DNA of 64,000 bases from Paraglaciecola sp. MB-3u-78 (GTDB taxonomy: Bacteria > Pseudomonadota > Gammaproteobacteria > Enterobacterales > Alteromonadaceae): NCBI RefSeq assembly GCF_002835935.1, contig NZ_PJCF01000007.1, positions 1-64,000 on the forward strand, given 5' to 3'. The position numbers and the translations under genes are program-made. Positions 7,394 to 15,851 of the stretch are shown piece by piece. Below the pieces are notes generated by a model. The model worked only from the letters and a program-made list of their open reading frames with translations. It did no database searches and was not told where the DNA came from. Positions within the stretch are counted from its first letter, which is position 1. Every line of letters starts with the position of its first letter.

Positions 7394-9226
7394 TCAATTG
7401 TGAATATGGTCATAAATAATTTCGGCAAGCTCTTCACTGATGCCCGGTACATTAGCAATTTCGCTTTTGCTAGCCTGCAATATTCCATGTAACCCCCCCA
7501 TATACTTTAGTAAACTTTGCCTTCTTTTTGAACCCACCCCAGGAATGGACTGTAACTTTGAGGTGTTTTTTTCTTTTTGACGCCTTTGCCTGTGCCCTGT
7601 TATGGCAAAACGGTGGGCTTCATCACGAATGTGCTGGATTAAATGTAATGCGGCACAGTCACCGGCCATGGGAATAGTCGCGTGACTACCTGCCATTATC
7701 AGGGTTTCTAAGCCTGCTTTTCGACTACTGCCTTTTGCAACACCAATTAATAGTGGTTTTTTATCTTGTTTCCAATCATCGAAGTAGGTCTCAGCTTGGG
7801 CAAGTTGCCCTTTACCGCCATCAATAAATAAAATATCAGGGATTTTGCTTTCGTCTTTTACATCTCGATAACGCCGCGCGAGCGCTTGGGCCATGGCTGC
7901 GTAATCATCTCCAGGGGTAATGCCCTCAATGTTATAGCGACGATAATCGGTTTTATAGGGCCCTTCCCTATTAAACACCACACAAGACGCCACGGTTTGT
8001 TGACCAGACGTATGGCTGATATCAAAACATTCCATACGCTGGATAGGTTGTTCAAACTCTAAGATTTGTTCTAATTCGATATAACGAGCAAACACTGATT
8101 TTTGATGGCTTTGCCGTGACTCCAAAGCCGTTTCAGCATTGGTGTTGGCTAAGTTGAGATAACGACGTTTTTCGTCTCGCACTCCCTTGTAGAACTGAAT
8201 TTTACGCCCGGCTTGTTTGCTTAACATTTCCTCGATTGCGGGTTGATCTTCTAACTCACAGGGGATCACGATTTGCTGGGGAATAATTTTATTGCCTGCA
8301 AGGTAAAACTGCAAAATAAAGGAGTGAAACACTTCTGCATCACTGGACTGGGCTGGTACTTTGGGATAAAAACTTTTACTACCGAGTAGTTTATTGTCAC
8401 GAATAAACAAACCTTGAATACTGGCAATACCATTGCGATAGGCAAAACCAAATACATCCATTTCTTGTTGATTACCACTGACCCATTGTTGTTCTTGCAC
8501 CTTGTTTAAAGCGCCAATTTGGTCGCGATACCGAGCTGCAGCTTCAAATCTAAGGTCAATACTGGCTTGTTCCATTTTGGCAACCAAAGAGTCAATAACT
8601 TGTTTGTTTTTCCCTTTTAAAAATAACCGAGCGAATTGCACTTGTTGTGCATACTCTTCCTCACTTACCAAACCTTCTACACAAGGGCCAGCGCAGCGTT
8701 GTAATTGGTATTGTAAACACGGGCGTGTTCTAGCGCGGTAATAGCTGTCTTCACATTGGCGAATGGGGAACAAGCGCTGCATGGTGCGTAAACTTTCGCG
8801 CACCGCCCAAGCACTGGGATAAGGGCCAAAGTATTCGCCCTTGAGCTTTTTTGGGCCTCGGTGATTACTTAATCTTGGGTGGATATGATCAGATAGAAAG
8901 ATAAAGGGATAAGACTTATCATCCCTTAACAGCACGTTATAGCGAGGTTTATATTTTTTTATATAGTTATTTTCGAGAATAAAGGCTTCAGCTTCACTGT
9001 GCACAACTGTGACGTCCATTTCACAAATTTGTTTAACCAGCGACCGAGTCTTAATGCTATCAACCGTGCTTCGAAAATAGCTAGCAACCCGCTTTTTTAG
9101 ATTTTTTGCTTTCCCTACATAAATCACTTCCTCTTTCTGATTGTACATCCGGTATACGCCCGGTTGGTTAGTCAGGTTTTTGAGAAAGGCTTGGTGGTCG
9201 AAAGGTTCGACATTACTGATACTCAT
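7394..9226 (-). CDS. uvrC: UvrABC excision nuclease subunit C
   Basis: UvrC makes both incisions in nucleotide excision repair after UvrA/UvrB damage recognition. The 610-residue protein has an N-terminal GIY-YIG nuclease domain (QPGVYRMY...VIYVGKAKNLKKRV, about 17-46), a conserved Cys cluster (CEDSYYRARTRPCLQYQLQRC), and a UVR UvrB-binding motif near 204-239. An RNase H-like second nuclease domain with DISHTSG and FIDGGKGQL follows, then C-terminal helix-hairpin-helix repeats (about 555-610). The length equals the E. coli enzyme. It follows uvrY by 14 bp, and an operon with uvrY and pgsA is likely. Confidence 0.97.
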   Translation of the reverse strand: MSISNVEPFDHQAFLKNLTNQPGVYRMYNQKEEVIYVGKAKNLKKRVASYFRSTVDSIKTRSLVKQICEMDVTVVHSEAEAFILENNYIKKYKPRYNVLLRDDKSYPFIFLSDHIHPRLSNHRGPKKLKGEYFGPYPSAWAVRESLRTMQRLFPIRQCEDSYYRARTRPCLQYQLQRCAGPCVEGLVSEEEYAQQVQFARLFLKGKNKQVIDSLVAKMEQASIDLRFEAAARYRDQIGALNKVQEQQWVSGNQQEMDVFGFAYRNGIASIQGLFIRDNKLLGSKSFYPKVPAQSSDAEVFHSFILQFYLAGNKIIPQQIVIPCELEDQPAIEEMLSKQAGRKIQFYKGVRDEKRRYLNLANTNAETALESRQSHQKSVFARYIELEQILEFEQPIQRMECFDISHTSGQQTVASCVVFNREGPYKTDYRRYNIEGITPGDDYAAMAQALARRYRDVKDESKIPDILFIDGGKGQLAQAETYFDDWKQDKKPLLIGVAKGSSRKAGLETLIMAGSHATIPMAGDCAALHLIQHIRDEAHRFAITGHRQRRQKEKNTSKLQSIPGVGSKRRQSLLKYMGGLHGILQASKSEIANVPGISEELAEIIYDHIHN

Positions 9227-9240
9227 TGCTGTGGGCGAGT

Positions 9241-9885
9241 TTACAATTGATCAGACAATATCAATTTATGCCGCAAAGCAAGATGAGTAAGCTCAACGTC
9301 AGTACTGACCTTGAGCTTATCAAACATTCTGTAGCGATAAGTGTTGACCGTTTTGGCACTGATATTGAGGTATACCGCTATATCGGGCACTTTCGCGCCT
9401 TTGGTTAACATTAAAGTAATTTCGAGCTCTCGTTCTGATAATTGCTCGAAAGGGTTACTGTCGTTTAAATTAAGTTGCCCTAGTGCAATTTGTTGGGCTA
9501 TATCGGGCGACACATATTTTTGGCCCGCAGCCACTTTGTATATTGCTTTGATCATCTCTTCAGGATCAGAATCTTTGGTTAAATAACCAAAGGCCCCGAT
9601 TTGCATCACTCTTGCGGGAATCGGATTTTCTTTATGTACGGATAACACTATGACGCGAGTATCTTCAGAAAAACGTAGAATTTGCTTTGTGGCTTCTAAT
9701 CCACCAATGCCAGGCATACTCATGTCCATTAACACTAAATCTGGAGCATGATTCCGACAAAATTTTACCGCATCTTCACCATTGGTGGCTTCGCCCACCA
9801 CCTCAAAATCGGATACATCTTCTAAAATACGACGGATTCCCGTTCTGACTAATTCATGGTCATCTACTAACAGCAGTTTAATCAA
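9241..9885 (-). CDS. uvrY: UvrY/GacA-type response regulator
   Basis: This is the response regulator of the BarA-UvrY (GacS-GacA) two-component system, which activates Csr/Rsm-type small RNAs and so controls carbon flux, motility and biofilm formation. The 214-residue protein has a receiver domain with the phosphoacceptor Asp54 (VLMDMSMPG), acidic residues at VDDH and Lys104 (TKD). A LuxR-type HTH follows (LSERELEITLMLTKGAKVPD...SAKTVNTYRYR). The start appears to be a TTG at 9885 (MIKLLLVDDH), preceded by GAGA. A small zinc-ribbon gene lies 22 bp upstream on the same strand. Confidence 0.93.
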   Translation of the reverse strand: MIKLLLVDDHELVRTGIRRILEDVSDFEVVGEATNGEDAVKFCRNHAPDLVLMDMSMPGIGGLEATKQILRFSEDTRVIVLSVHKENPIPARVMQIGAFGYLTKDSDPEEMIKAIYKVAAGQKYVSPDIAQQIALGQLNLNDSNPFEQLSERELEITLMLTKGAKVPDIAVYLNISAKTVNTYRYRMFDKLKVSTDVELTHLALRHKLILSDQL

Positions 9886-9907
9886 GGTAAGGATCTCTTT
9901 ATTATTA

Positions 9908-10141
9908 TTATCGGTAAAAATGAGTACTGAGTCTGTTCCAACCTTGGATGGTATCTGCTAATCCTTGACCAATATTATACGCGTAACATTGTTCAACCTG
10001 ACATCGAATAACCCATCTATTTTCGCAATTTGCAATGGCTTGTGGTTCGCTAGGCTTACCACCACAACGGCAGTTAAGCGGCATATCGGTGGTAACTTTA
10101 TTAAGCTCAGGTTGACTCTTTTTTTGTTTGAAAGTGATCAT
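9908..10141 (-). CDS. Small Lar-like zinc-ribbon protein
   Basis: I start this gene at the ATG at 10141 (MITFKQKK); an upstream TTG would add three residues. The 77-residue product has CRCGGKP, a central WVIRC..EQC and a C-terminal DTIQGWNRLS. This is the layout of Lar-type restriction-alleviation proteins (CPFCGG, then W-V-C-C, then AI-WN-R), small zinc ribbons common in phages and phage-derived loci. The role of this chromosomal copy is unknown. It is 22 bp upstream of uvrY on the same strand, so it may be co-transcribed with it. The family resemblance rests on the motif pattern only. Confidence 0.55.
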   Translation of the reverse strand: MITFKQKKSQPELNKVTTDMPLNCRCGGKPSEPQAIANCENRWVIRCQVEQCYAYNIGQGLADTIQGWNRLSTHFYR

Positions 10142-10403
10142 ACTTATCAATGAACAACAGTATCGATAACCAAGAGCATAAAGGATTACCTAACAAAACC
10201 ATACTGAAAGTCGCAATAACTAGAATTGTTAGCTTAACTTTTGACCTGCCATACCAAAATTTTCTAATAATACGCCACTCACAGTGCCCTCCAGTGACTT
10301 TCAATCGAGTTATGGTTCAGCAGAAATAGCAAAACCATTTAAAAAGGCTAGATTAAGTATTTTCACATATCATTGAGAAGGCAAATTTTAGGATAAATTG
10401 CTA
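10142..10403. other. Spacer with no recognised feature
   Basis: Between the Lar-like gene (leftward) and the 3' end of the TetR gene (leftward) I see no gene or clear terminator. It presumably contains the promoter for the Lar-like/uvrY/uvrC unit. Confidence 0.4.
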
Positions 10404-10931
10404 TCATTTTAAGCTATTCGTCGCTTGGTCGAAGAAACAATTATCACCTAATGCTTTGCTCACCATCATTGCCCCTTCTAATAGCGATAAGGTACTCGCT
10501 GCTTTTTGCTCAACGTCAATGGGGTCATTCAATTTATGGGCAACTTGCAACCACTCTAGATTTAACCTGAAGAATCGTTTGGTTTCTTGTTGTACTTTTT
10601 CTGGTAAACAATCCGTTTCAGCACCTAACAAACCGCAGAGGCACATTTTTTTATCTTCAAGTAATGCCCGTCTAAATTGTGTTGTATATACTTGAATCGG
10701 ACTTTTATCTGCCTTGTGTATCTCGCCCGGATCGCCCAGTAAATCCATGAAATAATCTGTATATTGCCGAGCTAACGCAGCACCCAAATCAGCTTTTGTC
10801 GGGAAGTGATAATGGACACTGGCACTTTTAATCCCAACTTCTTTGGCAAGCTCTCTAAAGCTAAAATTACTGTAGCCGCCAGAACGTACTTTATCTTCTG
10901 CCGCTTTTAGCAATGCTTGTTTTTTGGTCAT
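10404..10931 (-). CDS. TetR/AcrR-family transcriptional repressor
   Basis: The start is the ATG at 10931 (MTKKQALLKAAEDK), with AGGGG at suitable spacing. The longer frame to 11099 would run through the divergent promoter. The 175-residue protein has the TetR N-terminal HTH (FSFRELAKEVGIKSASVHYHF), with the typical tyrosine-histidine-phenylalanine end of the recognition helix, and a helical ligand-binding domain containing several Cys residues (CLCG, TDCL). It is divergent from a flavin amine oxidase gene, whose promoter carries a perfect inverted repeat. I infer that it represses that gene and itself. The inducer is unknown. Confidence 0.85.
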   Translation of the reverse strand: MTKKQALLKAAEDKVRSGGYSNFSFRELAKEVGIKSASVHYHFPTKADLGAALARQYTDYFMDLLGDPGEIHKADKSPIQVYTTQFRRALLEDKKMCLCGLLGAETDCLPEKVQQETKRFFRLNLEWLQVAHKLNDPIDVEQKAASTLSLLEGAMMVSKALGDNCFFDQATNSLK

Positions 10932-10974
10932 GTTAAGTCCCCTTATTTGCCAATTATCAGGCAGTGGTAAGCAC

Positions 10975-11003
10975 TTGACAAGTACCAAAGTCAAAACTAA
11001 CAT
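10975..11003 (+). promoter_or_regulatory. Sigma70 promoter of the amine oxidase gene
   Basis: TTGACA (10975-10980) and TAACAT (10998-11003) are separated by exactly 17 nt, about 90 bp upstream of the oxidase start codon. The -35 element lies in a small palindrome ACTTGACAAGT (10973-10983). Confidence 0.7.
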
Positions 11004-11012
11004 CACAAACCT

Positions 11013-11026
11013 ATCTACAGGTAGAT
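11013..11026. promoter_or_regulatory. Candidate TetR operator
   Basis: A perfect inverted repeat ATCTAC-AG-GTAGAT lies 10 bp downstream of the -10 box, over the expected transcription start of the oxidase gene and upstream of the divergent tetR gene. That is the placement expected of a repressor site. Confidence 0.6.
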
Positions 11027-11090
11027 TTATATTGCATATGCTGCTGTGAATTTTACCTTTATCAGCCAACTCACTTGTTGAGGAGATCAC

Positions 11091-12173
11091 TTGCAACATA
11101 AAAAAGTTATCATAGTAGGTGGAGGCTTAGCCGGCTTGTACGCGGCATATTTACTGCAACAGCAAGGTATTCCTTATCTATTGCTAGAGGCTCAGTCTAG
11201 GCTTGGAGGACGCATTCTAGGGGTTCAGGATAAACAAAACACCGACCACTACTTTGATTTAGGCCCTGCGTGGATATTCCCCCATCAAAAAAAGATACAG
11301 GCTTTAGTGAAACAACTCGATATTTCACTTTTCGATCATTATGCAACTGGAGATGTACTTTATCAAATGTCTGAACAACAGCCACCTCGGCGGATCAAAG
11401 GTGCTGGCGATTTACAATTATTGAAGATCCAAGGCGGCACTCAGTCGCTTATAACGGCTTTGCAAAATCCACTTGATCAAAACAACATTCAACTCAATCA
11501 TGTCATCACAAACATTGAGAGACACACAAATTTATGGCAACTGTCAGCCACTCACAATGGCATTGAGCAAAGCTTTAGTGCCGACCAATTGATGTTAGCT
11601 ATGCCACCTAGGATCATTGCTAAGTTCCTAACAAATAAACAGTGGATATCAAAATTATTACTCGCCCATCTTCAAAATTCACAAACATGGATGGCTGGGC
11701 AAGCTAAATTTGTGGCAACTTACGCGACCCCTTTTTGGCGTAAACAAGGGCTATCAGGGCAAATATTCAGTCAAACGGAGCCTATGGTTGAAACACATGA
11801 TGCGTCAACCGATAACAATCAACACCATGGTTTATTCGGTTTTATGGGTTGGCCCGCAGCACGCAGAAGCCAAATGACAGAACAACAACTAAAAGATGCC
11901 TGTTTAGCGCAACTTGTTTCCTGTTATGGCCCAGATGCCTATGATTTTACAGAATGTTATTATAAAGATTGGGCCACTGATCAATTTATTTGTACAACAA
12001 ACGACAGCCTTGAAGCCTCTCGTCATCCGGAATTCACCCTCTCAAATCATCGACAAGAGCTTGCTGCACTTCACCTGCATTTTATCGGCAGTGAATTTGC
12101 AAGCATTGATCCCGGATACCTTGAGGGTGCTCTCGATGCGGTTGAACAGAGCACCTCAGACCTATGTAGTTAA
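11091..12173 (+). CDS. FAD-dependent amine oxidase / NAD(P)-binding flavoprotein
   Basis: The 360-residue protein starts with a dinucleotide-binding fold (KVIIVGGGLAGLYAAYLLQQ), continues with the E-x-x-x-R-x-GGR motif of the flavin amine oxidase superfamily (LEAQSRLGGRI), and ends with the second FAD motif (FIGSEFASIDPGYLEGALDA). It is therefore a monoamine oxidase/phytoene-desaturase-like flavoenzyme; the substrate cannot be read from sequence. No signal peptide is seen. The start is a TTG at 11091, supported by GAGGAG 5-6 nt upstream and by the immediate onset of the Rossmann strand. It is divergent from tetR, and its 3' end overlaps the convergent HPF-like gene by 4 bp. Confidence 0.85.
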   Translation: MQHKKVIIVGGGLAGLYAAYLLQQQGIPYLLLEAQSRLGGRILGVQDKQNTDHYFDLGPAWIFPHQKKIQALVKQLDISLFDHYATGDVLYQMSEQQPPRRIKGAGDLQLLKIQGGTQSLITALQNPLDQNNIQLNHVITNIERHTNLWQLSATHNGIEQSFSADQLMLAMPPRIIAKFLTNKQWISKLLLAHLQNSQTWMAGQAKFVATYATPFWRKQGLSGQIFSQTEPMVETHDASTDNNQHHGLFGFMGWPAARRSQMTEQQLKDACLAQLVSCYGPDAYDFTECYYKDWATDQFICTTNDSLEASRHPEFTLSNHRQELAALHLHFIGSEFASIDPGYLEGALDAVEQSTSDLCS

Positions 12174-12544
12174 TACAGAGTATTGGGTATTTCAGCCTCT
12201 TTGCTGGTCAATAGTAAAATTTCTTTGATTTTTCTTCGTGTTCTAACATGAAGGCTAAGTTGCCGCTTAACGGCTCTTCTACCTCGACGTGTACAAGTAT
12301 TAATTGCATCGTACAAGTCTTCGGCGGTTTCTTGGACCACCACCGAGCTAGTACTATTAATTTTGACGATAATCTTACAACACTTATCCTCGCCTCCCTT
12401 GGGTCCATTGATATCAAATAGATTAACGTCAACTCTACTAATTTTCGATTCATATCTGCCGAGCATTATTTGCACTTTGTTTTTTACATACCGGCTTAGT
12501 GCTTCAGATAAAGAAAAATGTCTGGATTGAATATGAACTAACAT
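12170..12544 (-). CDS. HPF/RaiA-family ribosome-associated protein
   Basis: The 124-residue protein has the beta-alpha-beta-beta-beta-alpha pattern of ribosome hibernation factors: an N-terminal HIQSRHFSLSEALSRYVKNK helix, then RVDVNLFDINGPKGGEDKCC and a C-terminal DLYDAINTCTRRGRRAVKRQ basic helix. Members bind the 30S subunit A/P sites and slow translation under stress. It is slightly longer than E. coli HPF (95) and RaiA (113) and lacks the long C-terminal dimerisation domain. The tail is basic, then hydrophobic. It is transcribed away from the NhaR-like activator and converges with the oxidase gene. Confidence 0.8.
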   Translation of the reverse strand: MLVHIQSRHFSLSEALSRYVKNKVQIMLGRYESKISRVDVNLFDINGPKGGEDKCCKIIVKINSTSSVVVQETAEDLYDAINTCTRRGRRAVKRQLSLHVRTRRKIKEILLLTSKEAEIPNTLY

Positions 12545-12716
12545 AATAGAAACCTCTCATTTGGGATAATAGGATCATCACCTCACAATGCTGTGGGATG
12601 ATAAATGTATGTTGAAAATTAACGTTAGCAACATAGAATACAAAGAAAAAATCGTTTATTATTTATAAAATTCATCGATTAAACCGATGAGTTTAATTTC
12701 TGCGAGAGGCATAAAG

Positions 12717-13619
12717 ATGACCATTAACTTTAACTACAAACACTTACATTACTTTTGGATGGTGGCTCATGAAGGCAGTATTGCCAAGGCGAGTGAAAAG
12801 TTACACATCACACCACAAACTATAAGCGGCCAGCTTTCGCTGTTAGAGGATAGTATCGGGAATAGCCTATTTTCCAGAGAAGGACGCGGTTTACGCCTCA
12901 CCGAAACGGGGCGTTTAGTGTTGGGTTACGCAGATGAAATTTTTGATTTGGGCAGAGAGCTAGGGGATGTGTTGCGTGGCAACCCAAAACTAGGACCCGC
13001 TGAATTTATAGTCAGTGCTGCCAGTGCGTTACCAAAAACTATTGTTCAAAAAATTATTGAACCCGGATTGCAAATTGATCAAGATATCAGCCTAACGAGT
13101 CGTGAAGGGCCAGTTGAAAGTATTCTGGCAGACTTGGCAATACATAAAGTAGATATGGTACTCAGTGATACACCTTTGACAGGGGCGCTAAGCATCAAGG
13201 CATATAATCACAAACTTGGCGAAAGTAGTTTGACGTTTTTTGCTAATAAACAACTGGCGGAAAAATATAGACCTAATTTCCCCCATTCTCTTAATAATGC
13301 ACCCATATTATTACCAACCTCACAATATGCGATACGCCGCTCGGTGGACTTCTGGTTTGAAGAGCAACAAATATACCCCAATATACGTGGCCAGTTTGAT
13401 GACAGCGCTTTGATGAAGTCCTTTGGTCAAGCAGGACTTGGGATCTTCTTTATGCCAACCATCATTGCAGAAGAAGTGTGTTTTAATTTTAACGTAGAAA
13501 TAATCGGCAAAGTGGAGGCCATTAAACAAACGTTTTATGCAATTACCGCTGAGCGTAAAGTTAAACACCCTGCTGTTGCTGCAATTTGTGACACTGCTCG
13601 CACAATGTTGTTTGCATAA
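12717..13619 (+). CDS. nhaR: NhaR-like LysR-family transcriptional activator
   Basis: The start is the ATG at 12717, 7 nt after GAGAGG; an upstream ATG at 12687 lacks a ribosome-binding site. The 300-residue protein has a LysR HTH (KHLHYFWMVAHEGSIAKASE, then TPQTISGQLSLLE) and a periplasmic-binding-like effector domain. YFWMVAHEGSIAKA and LLPTSQYAIRRSVDFWF are characteristic of NhaR, which activates the Na+/H+ antiporter nhaA and biofilm genes in enterobacteria. No nhaA is adjacent, so the target is uncertain. It is divergent from the HPF-like gene across about 170 bp. Confidence 0.85.
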   Translation: MTINFNYKHLHYFWMVAHEGSIAKASEKLHITPQTISGQLSLLEDSIGNSLFSREGRGLRLTETGRLVLGYADEIFDLGRELGDVLRGNPKLGPAEFIVSAASALPKTIVQKIIEPGLQIDQDISLTSREGPVESILADLAIHKVDMVLSDTPLTGALSIKAYNHKLGESSLTFFANKQLAEKYRPNFPHSLNNAPILLPTSQYAIRRSVDFWFEEQQIYPNIRGQFDDSALMKSFGQAGLGIFFMPTIIAEEVCFNFNVEIIGKVEAIKQTFYAITAERKVKHPAVAAICDTARTMLFA

Positions 13620-13816
13620 GCAAGCTACACCGATGTCATTAAACAGGCTTATTCTTTGGTGATAGTTGCATAACTGGATTGCAACCAACACATCGTTATT
13701 TCCGATCTTTCCTTACTTAAAATACGACTTTTACTGTGCAATAAAAGCAAATAGCATGATCCTAGAATGAAATGCTAAGTAATGAGACTTTGTATTCTAT
13801 TTAAGGATGTTGCTAC

Positions 13817-14548
13817 ATGAATTTTCAAAACTTGTTAAATCAGTTTACTGGTTCGAATACGAGCAGTTCCTCAACTCAACACAATACTAAAGGCAGTAGC
13901 CTTGGCTCTGGATTAATGGGTGGAGCAGCAGCCGGTGGCGTAATGGCTCTATTAGTGGGGAGTAAAAAAGGAAGAAAATTTGCAGGTAAGGCCGCCACAG
14001 TCGGAGGCGCTGCTTTAATTGGCGGTATCGCATTTAAGGCTTATAAAAATTGGCAGCAAAACAATCAGCAATCATCAACAGTTAATACAGGCCATAACAC
14101 AGGATATAGTTCACAGCATATCTCAGCACCACAATCTCACGACTCAGGTAACCAAAGAGCGGTGCCAGAGGTTTCCCAAGATTTTCAACTTACGTTGATA
14201 AAAGCCATGATTGGCGCAGCTAAATCTGACGGACACATTGATGAAGTTGAACAAAAGCGGATTTTTGATGCTGTGGAGCAGATGTCTTTGAGCAGTGAAA
14301 TGAAAGGGTTAGTCTTCGACCTACTCAGACAACCTATTTATGTGGAAGAATTGGCACATAACACACAAGGCATGGAGCAAAAATCTGAGGTGTATTTAGC
14401 CTCTTGTCTAGCTATTGATTTAGATAATGCTTCTGAACACAACTATTTAAATAAACTAGCCGGAGCATTGGGATTGCCATTAGATTTAGCCGATCAGATA
14501 AAAAGTCATGCGAAACAGGCTTTAGACAGTGAAAGGGTTTTGAATTAG
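13817..14548 (+). CDS. yebE: YebE-like DUF533/TerB-fold inner membrane protein
   Basis: The 243-residue product opens with a Ser/Gly-rich segment, then a Gly/Ala-rich hydrophobic stretch (GLMGGAAAGGVMALLVGSKKG and AATVGGAALIGGIAF, about residues 34-80). A Gln/Ser-rich linker and a C-terminal helical domain follow (about 120-240; LIKAMIGAAKSDGHIDEVEQ). The last has the acidic D-G-x-I-D-x-x-E pattern of the TerB fold. This is the layout of the DUF533 protein YebE. Function is unknown; YebE is linked to envelope stress in enterobacteria. RBS AAGGA precedes the ATG. Confidence 0.8.
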   Translation: MNFQNLLNQFTGSNTSSSSTQHNTKGSSLGSGLMGGAAAGGVMALLVGSKKGRKFAGKAATVGGAALIGGIAFKAYKNWQQNNQQSSTVNTGHNTGYSSQHISAPQSHDSGNQRAVPEVSQDFQLTLIKAMIGAAKSDGHIDEVEQKRIFDAVEQMSLSSEMKGLVFDLLRQPIYVEELAHNTQGMEQKSEVYLASCLAIDLDNASEHNYLNKLAGALGLPLDLADQIKSHAKQALDSERVLN

Positions 14549-14690
14549 TCAGAATAACGAGAGGAAAAGCCGATGAAATCATAATTTGCGGAGGAGTGCT
14601 TGTTGAGTATTTAGGCGACTAGATGGGAGTCATCGGTATCGTACTTGAAACTAGCACCGCGAGGGGGTTTACTTCGCTACCCTTCAAATA

Positions 14691-14716
14691 CAAAAAACCC
14701 GCAATTAAGCGGGCTC
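14691..14716 (-). terminator. Intrinsic terminator downstream of tRNA-Ser
   Basis: On the minus strand GCCCGC-TTAATT-GCGGG is followed by a run of T. It lies about 10 nt past the tRNA-Ser 3' end. Confidence 0.8.
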
Positions 14717-14725
14717 TTTTGAATA

Positions 14726-14817
14726 TGGCGGATAGCGAGGGATTCGAACCCCCGGTAGGTTTGACCCTACGTCTGATTTCAAGTCAGGTGCATTAAACCG
14801 AGCTCTGCCAGCTATCC
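14726..14817 (-). tRNA. serT: tRNA-Ser (anticodon UGA)
   Basis: The acceptor GGATAGC (14817-14811) pairs with GCTATCC before discriminator G and encoded CCA (14728-14726). The anticodon arm CTGACTTGAAATCAG gives TGA, and a long type II variable arm (ACGTAGGGTCAAACCTAC) is present. The length is 92 nt. Proximity to yccA is shared with E. coli serT. Confidence 0.95.
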
Positions 14818-14850
14818 GAGTTTTACTACAATTCGTTGATGCAGAACTAA

Positions 14851-15066
14851 ACTTGTCTGCTGCCCCGAATTGAGGATGCGAATAATAGTGACGTTTTTAG
14901 AGCTTGTAAAGTACTAATTGAACAAAAGGGATTGATTGATTATAGTTTGAACGGATTGAGCGCATTTACATCAAGTTACTATTGGGGTGAAGAATTAAAT
15001 ACGTTATTACTTGAAAAAGTGAACCAAACCCCATACAAAGACACTATAAATATAGAATCATTTTAA
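14851..15066 (+). pseudogene. Orphan C-terminal coding tail without start codon
   Basis: A 71-codon open frame starts right after an in-frame stop and ends at TAA 15064-15066. It has no ATG and no ribosome-binding site, but its translation (NSDVFRACKVLIEQKGLIDY, then TSSYYWGEELNTLLLEKV) looks like natural protein. It sits between tRNA-Ser and yccA, where the tRNA could be an integration target. I do not recognise the family. The likeliest reading is the surviving 3' end of a deleted gene. Confidence 0.4.
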
Positions 15067-15086
15067 CTTACGTTTTGGAGAATACA

Positions 15087-15755
15087 ATGGAACAAAGATC
15101 TTCCTACAGCAGTGCAGGTGAAGCATCGGTATTGCAAACCAACAAAGTACTTCGTAATACTTATATGTTGTTGGCGATGACATTAACATTCAGCGCAGTC
15201 TGCGCCGGAATTGCAATGTCAATGGGTCTAGGGCGTGGCACAGCTTTGATGATGAGTCTAGGTGCGCTAGTTATGATTTTCTTCCTAAATAAAGCAGCAC
15301 AGAGCTCAATGGGCATTTTGTTTGTGTTTGTCTTTACAGGTTTATTGGGCGCTTCCTTAGGGCCAATGTTAAATCACTATGCAGGCTTTCCAGGTGGTTC
15401 TGAAACAATTCTTCAAGCTCTTGGTACCACAGCCTTGGTATTCTTCGGATTATCTGGATATGTATTAACCACCAAAAAAGACTTTTCTTTTATGGGCGGT
15501 TTTTTGCTAGTGGGTCTAATTGTAGCTGTGGTAGCTTCAGTGGCTAACATCTTCTTGGGTATTCCAGCTCTTAGTCTTGCCGTTAGTGCAGCAATAGTGT
15601 TTATTATGTCTGGCTTAATTCTATATGACACAAGCCGCATAATTAATGGTGGTGAAACTAACTATATTCGTGCGACAGTATCCATGTATTTGAATATCTA
15701 CAACTTGTTCACTTCCATCCTTCACCTTTTAGGTGTCTTCGGTGGTGATGATTAA
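15087..15755 (+). CDS. yccA: BAX inhibitor-1/YccA family membrane protein
   Basis: The start is the ATG at 15087, with GGAG 7 nt upstream; a TTG at 15075 would overlap that site. The 222-residue protein has about seven hydrophobic segments, the N-terminal NKVLRNTYMLLAMTLTFSA and the C-terminal YDTSRIINGGETNYIRATVSMYLNIYN-type signature (split here as ILYDTSRII and SMYLNIYNLF) of the Bax-inhibitor-1 family. In E. coli YccA inhibits FtsH-mediated degradation of membrane proteins. It is followed by a strong terminator and then the tus genes. Confidence 0.92.
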   Translation: MEQRSSYSSAGEASVLQTNKVLRNTYMLLAMTLTFSAVCAGIAMSMGLGRGTALMMSLGALVMIFFLNKAAQSSMGILFVFVFTGLLGASLGPMLNHYAGFPGGSETILQALGTTALVFFGLSGYVLTTKKDFSFMGGFLLVGLIVAVVASVANIFLGIPALSLAVSAAIVFIMSGLILYDTSRIINGGETNYIRATVSMYLNIYNLFTSILHLLGVFGGDD

Positions 15756-15778
15756 CAGCAAAAAGTCTTAACTTTAAA

Positions 15779-15807
15779 AACGCCTCAGCTTGCTGGGGCG
15801 TTTTTTT
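15779..15807 (+). terminator. Intrinsic terminator of yccA
   Basis: AACGCCTCAG pairs with CTGGGGCGTT around CTTG (with one T-G wobble) and is followed by seven T residues, 24 nt after the yccA stop. Confidence 0.88.
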
Positions 15808-15851
15808 ACATTACTTATGCTACATTTGCCAAAAGCACTTAAAGTTTAATT

